From a virus: DNA of 45,244 bases. The position numbers and the translations under genes were made by a program. The stretch is from positions 1 through 45,244 of IMG/VR virus record IMGVR_UViG_3300016457_000999; one strand, 5' to 3'. Positions 14,144 to 21,898 of this stretch are shown here, piece by piece. Position 1 is the stretch's first letter. Each line of letters starts with the position of its first letter. The notes under the pieces are model-generated. The model was not told where the DNA came from and made no database searches. It saw only the letters and a program-made list of their open reading frames with translations.

Positions 14144-14843
14144 AAGCCCCCGTTACGCCATTGCAGGGTTTGTCCTGGATTTTCCGCTTCTGTATGGCCT
14201 TGTGGATGGCAAGAACATTTCTGACATCAGGAAATTCTATCGAATGTATGCCGTCCCATCCTATTTTGTCCACACAGGTCGGGTTTATAAAAGCGCCATC
14301 TTTATGTTTATTCCACCATCTTTTTTTCAGATATGTAGCTACCCTTGCTATTCTGACATTTTCGTTATGCAAATTAATATCAACCATCATAAGCCCCCCT
14401 TCCGGCTTGGAACATCGAGGCAGAAAACAGTTTTTAAGTTCGCTCGTTTTCCTATCGATACAGTTTGCAATTCCGTTCATATCGTGCTCAAAGTTAAAGT
14501 TGTCGGCATCTAAAAGCTTTTGGAGATCCAAAGGGCACCCGTTCAGGCGTATTGCCGTTACGTCCATGTTTACATTTATCAAATCAGCTTCAGGCCATAA
14601 CTTAACTGCCCGTTTGGAAATAGCCGTGATTAATTTTCTCTCCTCTTTTTCAGGACAACCCCATCCTTTACGAAATAACTTCCAATCATAAAACCCAACA
14701 GCAGGCGTACCGTTAATCAACGTCAGCACATTAACAAAAACAAAAACGCGCGTGGGTTTATCCGCCGCATTTGGCGCAAGGGTATGAGCAGGATTGCAAC
14801 CAGGGCCAACGCAAGCAACTTTAGTGCATGGAGAGACTTGCAT
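14130..14843 (-). CDS. Two-part hypothetical protein (DUF6874-like C-terminus)
   Basis: 237 residues from the ATG at 14843, chosen because it overlaps the upstream stop as TAATG. The N-terminal part (RVFVFVNVLTLINGTPAVGF, RLNGCPLDLQKLLDADNFNF) is unknown. The C-terminal ~75 residues starting MMVDINLHNENVRIARVATY resemble a small phage domain I associate with DUF6874. The whole looks like a fusion of two phage domains. Confidence 0.5.
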   Translation of the reverse strand: MQVSPCTKVACVGPGCNPAHTLAPNAADKPTRVFVFVNVLTLINGTPAVGFYDWKLFRKGWGCPEKEERKLITAISKRAVKLWPEADLINVNMDVTAIRLNGCPLDLQKLLDADNFNFEHDMNGIANCIDRKTSELKNCFLPRCSKPEGGLMMVDINLHNENVRIARVATYLKKRWWNKHKDGAFINPTCVDKIGWDGIHSIEFPDVRNVLAIHKAIQKRKIQDKPCNGVTGACDEH

Positions 14844-15250
14844 TATGGCGTCCCCCCTTCTGCCTTTGAGAGAGCCGCCCTGATCTTTTTGCAGGGGCAA
14901 AGATCATGGTAGGGAAGCGCGGCCCCATTCCCGCCACACATCTCACACGTACCGTCAATGTCCCCCATATGCTCTATTGCTATTTTACAAGCCTCTATCA
15001 GCTCGTCGTGTGCATTGCACGCCTGACAGATAAACTCGGCATTTTCCTCTGTTAAGACTCTATTCCAAGGCTGACAGTTTTCATGCCCAATAATGGTATG
15101 ATATCCCCCGCAAGACCCATCTTTGTTTATCAATTCTTGCAGGATTTCAATGCCGGAATCCCCGAATTCTGTCCCATCTTTTCGGGTTTCTGTATATCGG
15201 AGAGACCTTCTTTTCTTATGCACTATCCATTTCCCGACGTCTGTTTTCAT
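14843..15250 (-). CDS. Zinc-binding hypothetical protein, 135 aa
   Basis: 135 residues with a central CQACNAH and a C-terminal DGTCEMCGGNGAALPYHDLC, the latter much like a DnaJ-type zinc centre. The N-terminal half (KWIVHKKRRSLRYTET) may contact nucleic acid. Ends in a TAATG overlap with the next gene. Confidence 0.6.
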   Translation of the reverse strand: MKTDVGKWIVHKKRRSLRYTETRKDGTEFGDSGIEILQELINKDGSCGGYHTIIGHENCQPWNRVLTEENAEFICQACNAHDELIEACKIAIEHMGDIDGTCEMCGGNGAALPYHDLCPCKKIRAALSKAEGGTP

Positions 15251-15264
15251 GCGAGTCTCCTTTT

Positions 15265-16182
15265 CTATGCCGCCTTTCTGACCACCCTCTTAACCGTCCC
15301 ATCGCTGGACAGGCCAGACAGATCCCCGATGTTTTCGGCCATGGCTTGCATTGTATCTGCAAAACCCTGCGCGAACTCCCAATCATCCCGGAGTTCCCGT
15401 GCCTCCGTAGCCTCAAGTTCAGCACGAAGCTTACTGACTTCCGCCTTTACATCTTCCAGGTCAAAGATTTCCGCGATATTCTGATAATCCTCGATAACAC
15501 GCTTTGGCTTTTTCAGGGCATGCTCCGTGATCTTTTGTCCTTCCTCAATCTTCTTAGCAATTCCATGGCAGGCGTCAATGATTGCGATTTTTGCCTGCAT
15601 AAGGATTTGCTCTTTGTATTCCTCATAGCTCTCGGTAAGTTGCTTCTGAAATTCAATCTTGGCCGCAACCAGCTCCTTAGGATCTGCCTCATTGATTTCG
15701 GCACCATGAATTTCGCACACTTCCCACTTGACGCTGAATCGATTCTGGATCTGCTTGTCAGTAGGCCATACAGCATTCTTGAGGAGGGGATATTTTTCGA
15801 TCATCTCCTCCTTGATTTCCGGCATATTTGCTACTAGGTCTTCAACGATAACGGCCTGGTTCTCCCGGATTTTTTCAAGCCCGTTTTTAGCCAGCAGGAA
15901 GTGATTGTTCGGGACATACCACGCCCCCCGGATAAAAAATCTTTTTCCCAAGGCTGACATCAAAGATGTGATTTGGCTGCTCGGCCTCATAAGCTTTACC
16001 CTCTGATCTTCAGGAACAATCTTCTTTCTTCCCAGCTCAATGATATCCAGGATGTCCTCCGGTCTTTTCCCTATGTCGGCAGCAGTCAACTTGTCTTTAC
16101 CTGACCAACTGCTAACGGAGGTGATCCAGACGGTGCCATTACCGTAAAACTGTTGCTGTGCATTGCTGTTGTCATCATCCAT
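15265..16182 (-). CDS. DUF3150-like protein
   Basis: 305 residues. After a low-complexity N-terminus the protein has DIIELGRKKIVPEDQRVKLM, then a segment on a positional FIRGAWYVPNNHF, then a long coiled-coil-prone region (~190-280). This arrangement resembles DUF3150 proteins that accompany AAA+ ATPases. Its presence in the same leftward run as the Ycf46-like AAA+ protein supports that, but family assignment is tentative. Confidence 0.5.
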   Translation of the reverse strand: MDDDNSNAQQQFYGNGTVWITSVSSWSGKDKLTAADIGKRPEDILDIIELGRKKIVPEDQRVKLMRPSSQITSLMSALGKRFFIRGAWYVPNNHFLLAKNGLEKIRENQAVIVEDLVANMPEIKEEMIEKYPLLKNAVWPTDKQIQNRFSVKWEVCEIHGAEINEADPKELVAAKIEFQKQLTESYEEYKEQILMQAKIAIIDACHGIAKKIEEGQKITEHALKKPKRVIEDYQNIAEIFDLEDVKAEVSKLRAELEATEARELRDDWEFAQGFADTMQAMAENIGDLSGLSSDGTVKRVVRKAA

Positions 16183-16186
16183 GACT

Positions 16187-16435
16187 TTATTTTTCCCCCT
16201 TTGTTTGATTTAGCTTTTCGATGAATTCATCCAGCTTTTCAATCGGAACTTCCATAAAACATTTTCCATCGTTGCCCTTTGATGTTCTCGGATATACCCG
16301 AATCACCTGCCCTTGTTTGAATCTCATAAATGTGAATCCCCGGCATTTCATATAGCCGTTGCGCCCTAATGCTTCGGGGCCATCAGGATACTCGGGCCCC
16401 CAGTCATTATTGTACTCAAAGTTCATTTGTTGCAT
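16187..16435 (-). CDS. Hypothetical protein, 82 aa
   Basis: 82 residues from the ATG at 16435, which has GAGGAG upstream (a longer frame to 16468 does not). The sequence is mostly beta-like (RGFTFMRFKQGQVIRVYPRT) with a basic C-terminal helix. Function unknown; located between the DUF3150-like and DUF1257-like genes. Confidence 0.55.
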   Translation of the reverse strand: MQQMNFEYNNDWGPEYPDGPEALGRNGYMKCRGFTFMRFKQGQVIRVYPRTSKGNDGKCFMEVPIEKLDEFIEKLNQTKGEK

Positions 16436-16446
16436 GTTTATTCTCC

Positions 16447-16932
16447 TCACCAGCTTGCAGAATCCCAACCATCCCCACCGCTGAAATCATCATTGACATA
16501 GACGATCAGCTTTCGGGATGTCTCAGTGGATGATGGAGCCTCTTCCCAGTCAAAGTTTTTCTCTTCCGCCCACATTATGTCGGAAGTCTGCAAGTAGATT
16601 TGCTTGAATTTTTCTCCCTGCTTACCCAGGGCGTCATCCAGGCCGCCATCACACCAGAAGTCGGCAAGAATATGGTAGCCTTCTCCCCTGAACTTGCTTT
16701 TGACAACGCCCAGCTCATACGAGCAACCGGGAAGCCTTATCGCATGGTCACATTTCCCATAATCTTCGGGAGAATATCCCTCTGGAACGGGGGAATCTCC
16801 TATGAAGCGGCCAAACCATGCAAAGGTTTTTTGCCCTTCCATGAACTCCCATCCCTGGCGCGTGCACATTTCCCTGATAACGTCCAGGTCGAATTCAAGC
16901 CCCTCTGTTGATATGTCGCTAACGTGGGACAT
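16447..16932 (-). CDS. DUF1257 (Ycf35-like) protein
   Basis: 161 residues beginning MSHVSDISTEGLEFD, close to the MSHFT start of DUF1257/Ycf35 proteins. Later segments, DHAIRLPGCSYELGVVKSK, GYHILADFW and KFKQIYL, fit the conserved A-hai-lp/y-iGlv/aDfw pattern of that family. Ycf35 relatives commonly neighbour DUF2997 and Ycf46-like AAA+ genes, and both are present within 5 kb here. Biochemical role unknown. Confidence 0.65.
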   Translation of the reverse strand: MSHVSDISTEGLEFDLDVIREMCTRQGWEFMEGQKTFAWFGRFIGDSPVPEGYSPEDYGKCDHAIRLPGCSYELGVVKSKFRGEGYHILADFWCDGGLDDALGKQGEKFKQIYLQTSDIMWAEEKNFDWEEAPSSTETSRKLIVYVNDDFSGGDGWDSASW

Positions 16933-17011
16933 GTTATTCCTCCTCCTTTTTATGCTTTAATATTCAACATGGAAAAGCGTTCCGTCTGTTGTTTGGATAA
17001 TGTAATAGTTG

Positions 17012-17108
17012 TCAAGCAGGTCTTTAAAGCAATCCGATTTAAAAACCTGCTTGATTTTACGATCATCCAGCAAGAAAGCCCACGTGCTTTAGCCGTGGGA
17101 GTATGTCA
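17012..17108 (+). ncRNA. IS200/IS605 (TnpB-type) end hairpin relic
   Basis: AAGCCCACG-TGCTTTAGC-CGTGGGAGTATGTCA (hairpin 17079-17099) closely matches the right-end hairpin and omega-RNA 3' end typical of TnpB elements. A perfect 10-bp inverted repeat (TCAAGCAGGT 17012-17021, ACCTGCTTGA 17045-17054) lies just upstream. No transposase or TnpB gene is present, so this is a relic or a non-autonomous copy. The + strand is assumed from the motif orientation. The remaining bases of the 16933-17133 gap hold nothing recognised. Confidence 0.45.
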
Positions 17109-17133
17109 GAGCAAGCTGATCCCAAGCCTGGTT

Positions 17134-17595
17134 TTAAAATTCCAAAAGAGCAACCTTCACCCGCTTCTTTCCGAACTTCTTTGCTTTAACTTTGTCCCAC
17201 ATAAAGACGTCTATCCTGGCCCGGAACCTTTTATTCATAAGGTCATTGATCTCAAATATTCCGTGTCCCTCGATACGGACCTTCCGCCCGAAAACCCACC
17301 CCTGATCAAACAGGTCCCTGGAGACAGCGACCGTTCCCAGTCGAACCTTTCTCATGCTGGCAGCTATCAGGGGATCTTTGTCACATTCTTCTTCTGTTGG
17401 GGTGTAAGCAGTCAGGGTTACTTCATGGACATGTTTTGTTTTCAGGCGCTCTATCAGAATTTCGATATAGCGGGCTTGAAGTATGACTATATCGTTTTGC
17501 ATGGAGGTGAGATTCTTAAGATTTCTCACCCGCTCGAAATGGTAGTTCGCCAAGGTGAAAGCGACTACGAAAAAAATAAGCCATATCTTTTTCAT
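17134..17595 (-). CDS. 3D-domain protein with N-terminal membrane anchor
   Basis: 153 residues from the ATG at 17595 (GAGGT upstream). A single transmembrane helix or uncleaved signal (KKIWLIFFVVAFTLANYHF) is followed by a short coiled segment. The C-terminal 3D domain has VTLTAYTPTEEECDKDP, LGTVAVSRDLFDQGWVFG, and RIDVFMWDKVKAKKFGKK. The 3D domain shares the double-psi barrel fold of MltA/RlpA lytic transglycosylases, so a cell-wall role, perhaps at lysis or entry, is plausible. The three-Asp signature is only partly conserved here. Confidence 0.7.
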   Translation of the reverse strand: MKKIWLIFFVVAFTLANYHFERVRNLKNLTSMQNDIVILQARYIEILIERLKTKHVHEVTLTAYTPTEEECDKDPLIAASMRKVRLGTVAVSRDLFDQGWVFGRKVRIEGHGIFEINDLMNKRFRARIDVFMWDKVKAKKFGKKRVKVALLEF

Positions 17596-17630
17596 GGTGA
17601 CCTCATGCAATTGTCCGGCTTAATCCTCCT

Positions 17631-17822
17631 CTATCCACAGAGCTTTGTTGCATCACAAAGAACCCCTGTTTCATAGAACTCCGGTTTATGCTCTATGGTT
17701 TGGACTGTTCCATGGCGTTCCTCGATTTCCTTGGTAGCTTCTATACAGGACGCCCCCTCGAAGCCGAAAGCCTCCACTTTAGTTGATCCGTCCTCAAAAT
17801 ATTCAATCTCTATTCTTTTCAT
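17631..17822 (-). CDS. DUF2997 protein
   Basis: 63 residues from the ATG at 17822 with AGAGGT upstream. The sequence MKRIEIEYFEDGSTKVEAFG then FEGASCIEATKEIEE follows the DUF2997 pattern (I-v-I-DG-tkvea-GF-G-sC-tk-lE). In other genomes DUF2997 accompanies DUF1257 and Ycf46 AAA+ proteins, as here. A longer frame to 18071 overlaps the tRNA-like element and is not used. Confidence 0.7.
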   Translation of the reverse strand: MKRIEIEYFEDGSTKVEAFGFEGASCIEATKEIEERHGTVQTIEHKPEFYETGVLCDATKLCG

Positions 17823-17929
17823 GACGACCTCTCGAATTTCTTTAATTTGATGGCTCAGGGCGTGGCCGATCTCATGTAGTCCTCGGCCCACACGAAACCG
17901 TACAAGCAATGCCATGCCCCGAACCGGAT

Positions 17930-18192
17930 TGCTGACGGCAGGATTTGAACCTACAACGGTTACCTTGCAACCAAGTTCCTTCCCTTTCTTCTGTCCCAAC
18001 ACCCACTCAGCTATACCTCTATCGTGAGTTTCACCCTCTTGGTTACAGAGAGCAAGATAATCAGCCTGCATTTACCCTCAATGCTGCGTCTAAACTCCAA
18101 TAGTGAGCAAGTCCCCTATGCTACTTCCCGATAGCTAAAGCTACCACCTGGACTCGATCCCACCTTTCCCTCACCAATTCCGCCACGTCAGC
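17930..18192 (-). tRNA. Split tRNA-Leu-like element with ~180-nt insert
   Basis: On the - strand the 5' end GCTGACGTGGCGGAATTGGT reads like the acceptor and D-arm start of a tRNA-Leu. The 3' end has a Leu-type variable arm (GGTT-GCAAGGT-AACC), a T-arm GTAGG-TTCAAAT-CCTGC and acceptor CGTCAGC plus A. The acceptor halves are fully complementary (7/7) yet 263 nt apart, versus ~86 nt for a normal tRNA-Leu. No CCA is encoded. The insert contains GAGGTATAGCTGAG, faintly like the group I intron S element, and a GCAGC/GCTG pairing. A small intron or a disrupted tRNA are both possible; the anticodon cannot be placed. Confidence 0.4.
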
Positions 18193-18211
18193 ATAAGTCT
18201 TTTTCATTCTT

Positions 18212-18394
18212 TTAACTGTCCGACTGAAACAACTTTTCCAATCTGACAAATTCATCTTTGGACAATAATTCTTCCCATTGAAACTTGGTCGAGCACTTCT
18301 CGCAAACGGGGGTTACTGTCCAGGTATACCAGTCAACATTTTCAGCCCTGCAATGTGGGCATATCCATTTCACCTCATCGTCTATTTCATGCAT
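18212..18394 (-). CDS. Zinc-ribbon protein, 60 aa
   Basis: 60 residues with WICPHCRAEN and VCEKCSTKFQWEEL, a minimal two-CxxC ribbon as in many small phage proteins. Its ATG overlaps the upstream stop as TAATG, so translation is coupled. Confidence 0.65.
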   Translation of the reverse strand: MHEIDDEVKWICPHCRAENVDWYTWTVTPVCEKCSTKFQWEELLSKDEFVRLEKLFQSDS

Positions 18395-18564
18395 TAGCCT
18401 TTCCCCTCTACCGCCTGCTTTGCCACATCTTCGACCAGGCTGATGTATTCCGCCATGTCCATTTCGTCTGAATTATATATAATTAACAGTGCGTCCAGGT
18501 AGCGGTCACGTTCAGCCGTTAATTTTCGGATTCTTTTTTTGAGATTTTTGATTTCGTCCTTCAT
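18394..18564 (-). CDS. 56-aa coiled-coil protein
   Basis: A small gene with GGGAGG upstream of its ATG. The product begins MKDEIKNLKKRIRKLTAERD, a clear coiled-coil heptad start, followed by an acidic helix. It overlaps the nuclease gene by 53 bases on one side and the zinc-ribbon gene (TAATG) on the other. Function unknown. Confidence 0.55.
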   Translation of the reverse strand: MKDEIKNLKKRIRKLTAERDRYLDALLIIYNSDEMDMAEYISLVEDVAKQAVEGKG

Positions 18565-19003
18565 AGGTAAATCCTCCCGATTTTTTCAATCTCCGTGCGC
18601 AAGACAAAAGCAATGCAACCTCGCTTTCTCTGCTACTTTCAAATGGTGGGACAGCCGCGTTTCGGTATTCGGTTCCCATAGCATACCGAACCCGTCTATT
18701 TGTGACCTCATACAGGCCCCAGCCATCCGGAATAGATTTTAATATCCCCGGCCCTGTCAGATAAAACCGCCATGCGCCCAGCGCTGGGTATCCCGGATAA
18801 CGCGCCTTTTTTCGTTTCTCTGCGTAAAAATCGGATAATGAGGTTTTGCATTCCACCAGAATTGCCCGATTATTTACCCATCCAATAGCATCTGGAATTT
18901 CGCATGATCTCGTATAGGCGCTCAACTCTGAAATAATAACGCTGCAATGGCAATAATTTTTTAACCATAAGATCGCGCGGGATACCAATTCATCGTGTGT
19001 CAT
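18512..19003 (-). CDS. PD-(D/E)XK nuclease
   Basis: 163 residues from the ATG at 19003, which follows AAGGAG; a longer frame to 19156 overlaps the AAA+ gene in a wasteful way. The core shows EIPDAIGWVNNRAILVECKT: PD followed 12 residues later by E-C-K, the metal-binding signature of the PD-(D/E)XK fold. The family includes Holliday junction resolvases, VRR-NUC and restriction-like nucleases. The substrate is unknown. It overlaps the AAA+ ATPase gene by 14 bases, so both may act together. Confidence 0.65.
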   Translation of the reverse strand: MTHDELVSRAILWLKNYCHCSVIISELSAYTRSCEIPDAIGWVNNRAILVECKTSLSDFYAEKRKKARYPGYPALGAWRFYLTGPGILKSIPDGWGLYEVTNRRVRYAMGTEYRNAAVPPFESSRESEVALLLSCARRLKKSGGFTYEGRNQKSQKKNPKING

Positions 19004-21485
19004 TTTCGATCTCCTTAAGTGGCTCTTTCTTTCGCACTTTCCGGCTGGATTCGGCAATGACGGTACCGCTTTCACCTTCCCGTTTCCCGGCCCATATACA
19101 GACGCCTTCGGCCTTCCTGCGGATATCTTCCAGTTCATTGGCGTGGGCCTTGCCATAAGGCAGGATGTATTGGCCGGCCTCTTCAGCGCTACATTCCATC
19201 ATGGACATGGTTTCCGCTAATTTGGCAATGTCAGCGCCGCTATACCCATCCAAAGGGTAATCATTGGGGATTTTCACGCCCTCTTTCTTGCTCCATATGT
19301 CAGCAATCCCCCGGGCTTCATCCGGCAGGGGCATATCGGCGAAAAAAATTCCATTAAACCTTCTCAGTATGGCCCCGCCCGACTCATGGATGAGGGGTTC
19401 TAAAGCATTACAGGTTCCGATCCAATATGCCCCGCACCCTCGAGAGTCTTCCAACTCAACAAGCAGATCTTTGAATAAGGCCTGCCCTACCCCATTGTCT
19501 CCTCCGGATGAAATGCCACTGGCAATCGCTTCGATTTCATCCATGAAGACCACACATTTTCCTACGGCCCGAATGGTCTTAAAGGCATCCCTCAGGCGAC
19601 CTTCGGCCACGCCTTGATATTTGTCTTTCAGTGCGGAGAACCGTAATATCAGGCACGGCCACCCCATTTCATTGGCCACAGCCTTGGCCGTATGGCTATT
19701 ATGAGTAACCGTGAAATCACCCAATAGAAATAAATGGTCTCCGTCTAATTCAAACCCGTAATATTTCCCCTCCCCTATTGGCTGAACAGTAATCCCAGTC
19801 TTCAAAACATCTTTAACTTGTTTCCTTGGTTTGGCTTTCCGTCTTGGTATGCGGACGGGGAGTTTAGAGAGGTCTCCACTTATGAATACCCTATGGTATC
19901 TAAGTCTTTTTCCGTTGGTCCTGACTATTTTTTGCGATACATATGCTGCAAAACCTAAAGATCTTGCCAAAAAGAGGATATTATTCGATAATTTTTTAAA
20001 TTTGGTGACGATTTCATATCCGCCATTATTAAGGTGGCCATCCGTGTCAATCAAGCCCGCAAGCAATTCCAACCGATTTTTACGGTCATTAATTCTGTAA
20101 ACACTTGGGATATGTTTATTGTGAAGCACCTTTAAAGCCCTCAAATGGTCCAGAAAAAGATTTTTTGGCCTCCCCCCCCTTCCGACTTGACTGACCACTC
20201 GATATCGAGTTGCACCGCGGTGATCAGTTTTATCTTTTTGCAATATGAGATTAGAATCTCGAACATATTGAGTGATTTCTTCCAATATCACCCGGTCGGT
20301 GTTATTTATGGTGAAAGCTGTTCGATCACTATCGCCGTCCCCTAACCAAGCTCCTAAAATATACGGTGGGATAAGAAGATCCTTCTTTTCCCACTCCACC
20401 CCAGTTCTCCATCCTTTCCATCGAGGAGATATCCCGGTTAAATATTTTTTAATCGGGATATTTCTAATGCGATTCCCCCCCGTTTTCTTAAGAGATAATA
20501 CATGTCGTTCATTTACAATGTATGGAGCGCCTTTTACGGGAGTGACCCTATAAAGAGGCCCAAAACCTTGGACGGTTTCTAAAACCTTTCGGGGGTTTGA
20601 ATCAGGCCCCATTAAGAGGTCTCCAACTCGAATGTTTTCTACCAGACACCTGCTCCCGTTATATTTAAGGATAAGCGTCCCTTTACCCAAACATTTTCCT
20701 GTCCCCGGAATCCCGTAAATCAAGATTCCCCTGGCTTTAGCATTCCCAATGGTTCTCATGATGTATTTTTTCATAACTTCCAAGCCGTAGAGATCCGAAA
20801 GTCTTTCATCGAAAGTTCCGAATTCAAGGATTCCCCCAGCCTTAAGCTGTGCGGCTTTCTGTTTGAGGATATTTTTAACATCGAAATTTCCATTTATAAC
20901 AAGAGACAGGGCCAGGGCGTTCTCCGCCCCCTCCCATGTCAGGCCCCGCATGGCATTGACAATGGTGTCGGCTTCTTTGGATTTAGGCGCCGGTATCTGG
21001 TTATCCTCCGCCATCTTATCAACAATCTTCATGAGCGCCTTTTCATCCGGATATGAATAATCGTACATCGTAATATCATTGGCCAGTTCAGGCGGAATCT
21101 TATTCTCCGCCGATAGGAAGCAAATGGTCTTTGCGTTTAATTTTAGGTTTTCTTTCAGGTTCAGGGCCGCGCGGCTTATGGTGATCTTCTCAAAGTATTT
21201 ATGGAAATCTTTCATGAAGATCATAGAGTTTTCAGGCAAAGTTGATACCGTTTCAAGGGCCGCCCCGGGATCCGAAACAATCTTCTTTTTATCTGTGGTG
21301 AAGGGCTGCCAGGCCCAACTATCCGCACTCCCATTTTGAATGAGGCCCTGGAATCCAGCAACGATATCCCAGGAAAAGAATTGAACCTCATTCCCAAACT
21401 TGGTGCGGTTTTCCCTGATGATCCGTTCCTCTTCGGTCGTTTGGACCCAAAGGAACGGATACCGGGCGTCGTGACGGTGATGCAT
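18990..21485 (-). CDS. Ycf46-like AAA+ ATPase carrying an intein
   Basis: 831 residues as encoded. Residues 1-~220 form an N-terminal domain starting RYPFLWVQTTEEERIIRENR, like the start of Ycf46-family ATPases. The AAA+ module follows: Walker A GIPGTGK is cut after K264 by a 332-residue intein (265-596) and resumes SHTAKA. Walker B is VVFMDEIEA (~645-653); the sensor/arginine region is GAILRRFNGIFF. Spliced length would be about 499 residues. Neighbouring DUF1257, DUF2997, DUF3150-like and PD-(D/E)XK genes suggest a conserved but uncharacterised ATPase system. Activity should depend on intein removal. Confidence 0.85.
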   Translation of the reverse strand: MHHRHDARYPFLWVQTTEEERIIRENRTKFGNEVQFFSWDIVAGFQGLIQNGSADSWAWQPFTTDKKKIVSDPGAALETVSTLPENSMIFMKDFHKYFEKITISRAALNLKENLKLNAKTICFLSAENKIPPELANDITMYDYSYPDEKALMKIVDKMAEDNQIPAPKSKEADTIVNAMRGLTWEGAENALALSLVINGNFDVKNILKQKAAQLKAGGILEFGTFDERLSDLYGLEVMKKYIMRTIGNAKARGILIYGIPGTGKCLGKGTLILKYNGSRCLVENIRVGDLLMGPDSNPRKVLETVQGFGPLYRVTPVKGAPYIVNERHVLSLKKTGGNRIRNIPIKKYLTGISPRWKGWRTGVEWEKKDLLIPPYILGAWLGDGDSDRTAFTINNTDRVILEEITQYVRDSNLILQKDKTDHRGATRYRVVSQVGRGGRPKNLFLDHLRALKVLHNKHIPSVYRINDRKNRLELLAGLIDTDGHLNNGGYEIVTKFKKLSNNILFLARSLGFAAYVSQKIVRTNGKRLRYHRVFISGDLSKLPVRIPRRKAKPRKQVKDVLKTGITVQPIGEGKYYGFELDGDHLFLLGDFTVTHNSHTAKAVANEMGWPCLILRFSALKDKYQGVAEGRLRDAFKTIRAVGKCVVFMDEIEAIASGISSGGDNGVGQALFKDLLVELEDSRGCGAYWIGTCNALEPLIHESGGAILRRFNGIFFADMPLPDEARGIADIWSKKEGVKIPNDYPLDGYSGADIAKLAETMSMMECSAEEAGQYILPYGKAHANELEDIRRKAEGVCIWAGKREGESGTVIAESSRKVRKKEPLKEIENDTR
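19698..20693 (-). mobile_element. LAGLIDADG intein in Walker A
   Basis: The intein starts with C1 (CLGKGTLILKYNG) and ends FLLGDFTVTHN before extein S+1, the canonical C...HN/S junctions. Block B-like NERHVLSLKK and the C-terminal YYGFELDGDHLFLLGD are present. The central endonuclease has both LAGLIDADG helices, PPYILGAWLGDGDSD and RLELLAGLIDTDGHL, with their acidic residues intact, so homing is likely still possible. The insertion point, inside GTGK/S, is a favoured site because it is invariant in P-loop ATPases. Confidence 0.9.
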
Positions 21486-21531
21486 AACCGAATTCCTCCA
21501 TTAATCCCTCTTGGTCGCTTCGCTGGTGCAA

Positions 21532-21729
21532 TTAGGAATCATGCACGGAATTTCCTGTGGTAATGACGATAGTGAGCTTTTTGGCCGGGTCGCCGCCACC
21601 ATTCCTGGAAACTGACTGGGGAATATAAATTGCCCAAGGTTTTGCTTCTCCCTCGACAGGGGTTTCGTATCTGTCACCGCCTTGGGACTTCGCGGGACGC
21701 TTGAGTTCTAAATCAAAAGTCTTTTCCAT
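21532..21729 (-). CDS. Hypothetical protein, first gene of leftward operon
   Basis: 65 residues, beta-rich (WAIYIPQSVSRN, KKLTIVITTG), 46 bases upstream of the AAA+ gene and the first gene after the promoter at 21801-21829. GGAGAG precedes the ATG. Function unknown. Confidence 0.6.
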   Translation of the reverse strand: MEKTFDLELKRPAKSQGGDRYETPVEGEAKPWAIYIPQSVSRNGGGDPAKKLTIVITTGNSVHDS

Positions 21730-21762
21730 GATGTTTCTCTCCTTTTTGGTTGATGGTTAATG

Positions 21763-21776
21763 GTTCCACGTGGAAC
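21763..21776. promoter_or_regulatory. parS-like palindrome GTTCCACGTGGAAC
   Basis: A perfect 14-bp palindrome, GTTCCACGTGGAAC. It matches the core of the bacterial parS consensus TGTTCCACGTGGAACA used in several proteobacteria; only the two outermost bases differ. It lies in the 5' leader of the leftward operon, and a ParB-like gene is 3 kb away. Confidence 0.6.
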
Positions 21777-21800
21777 GTTTAACGGTTCTCTGTAGGCACA

Positions 21801-21829
21801 TATTAACAATTTACAAAATTCTTTGTCAA
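21801..21829 (-). promoter_or_regulatory. Sigma70-type promoter for leftward operon
   Basis: On the - strand a perfect TTGACA -35 (21824-21829) and TTAATA -10 (21801-21806) are 17 bases apart. Transcription would start near 21794, pass the parS-like palindrome, and read the AAA+ operon. Confidence 0.75.
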
Positions 21830-21898
21830 GCTTTTTGTTCCTTACAGGCACTTTTTACTTCCCATAATTTACTCATTTAAGCCTCTCAACGTTGAGAT

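Noticed and set aside
17930-18192. tmRNA reading of the tRNA-like element
   Set aside because: The 5' end lacks the tmRNA D-loop signature, no CCA is encoded and no convincing tag ending in ALAA is found in the right place.
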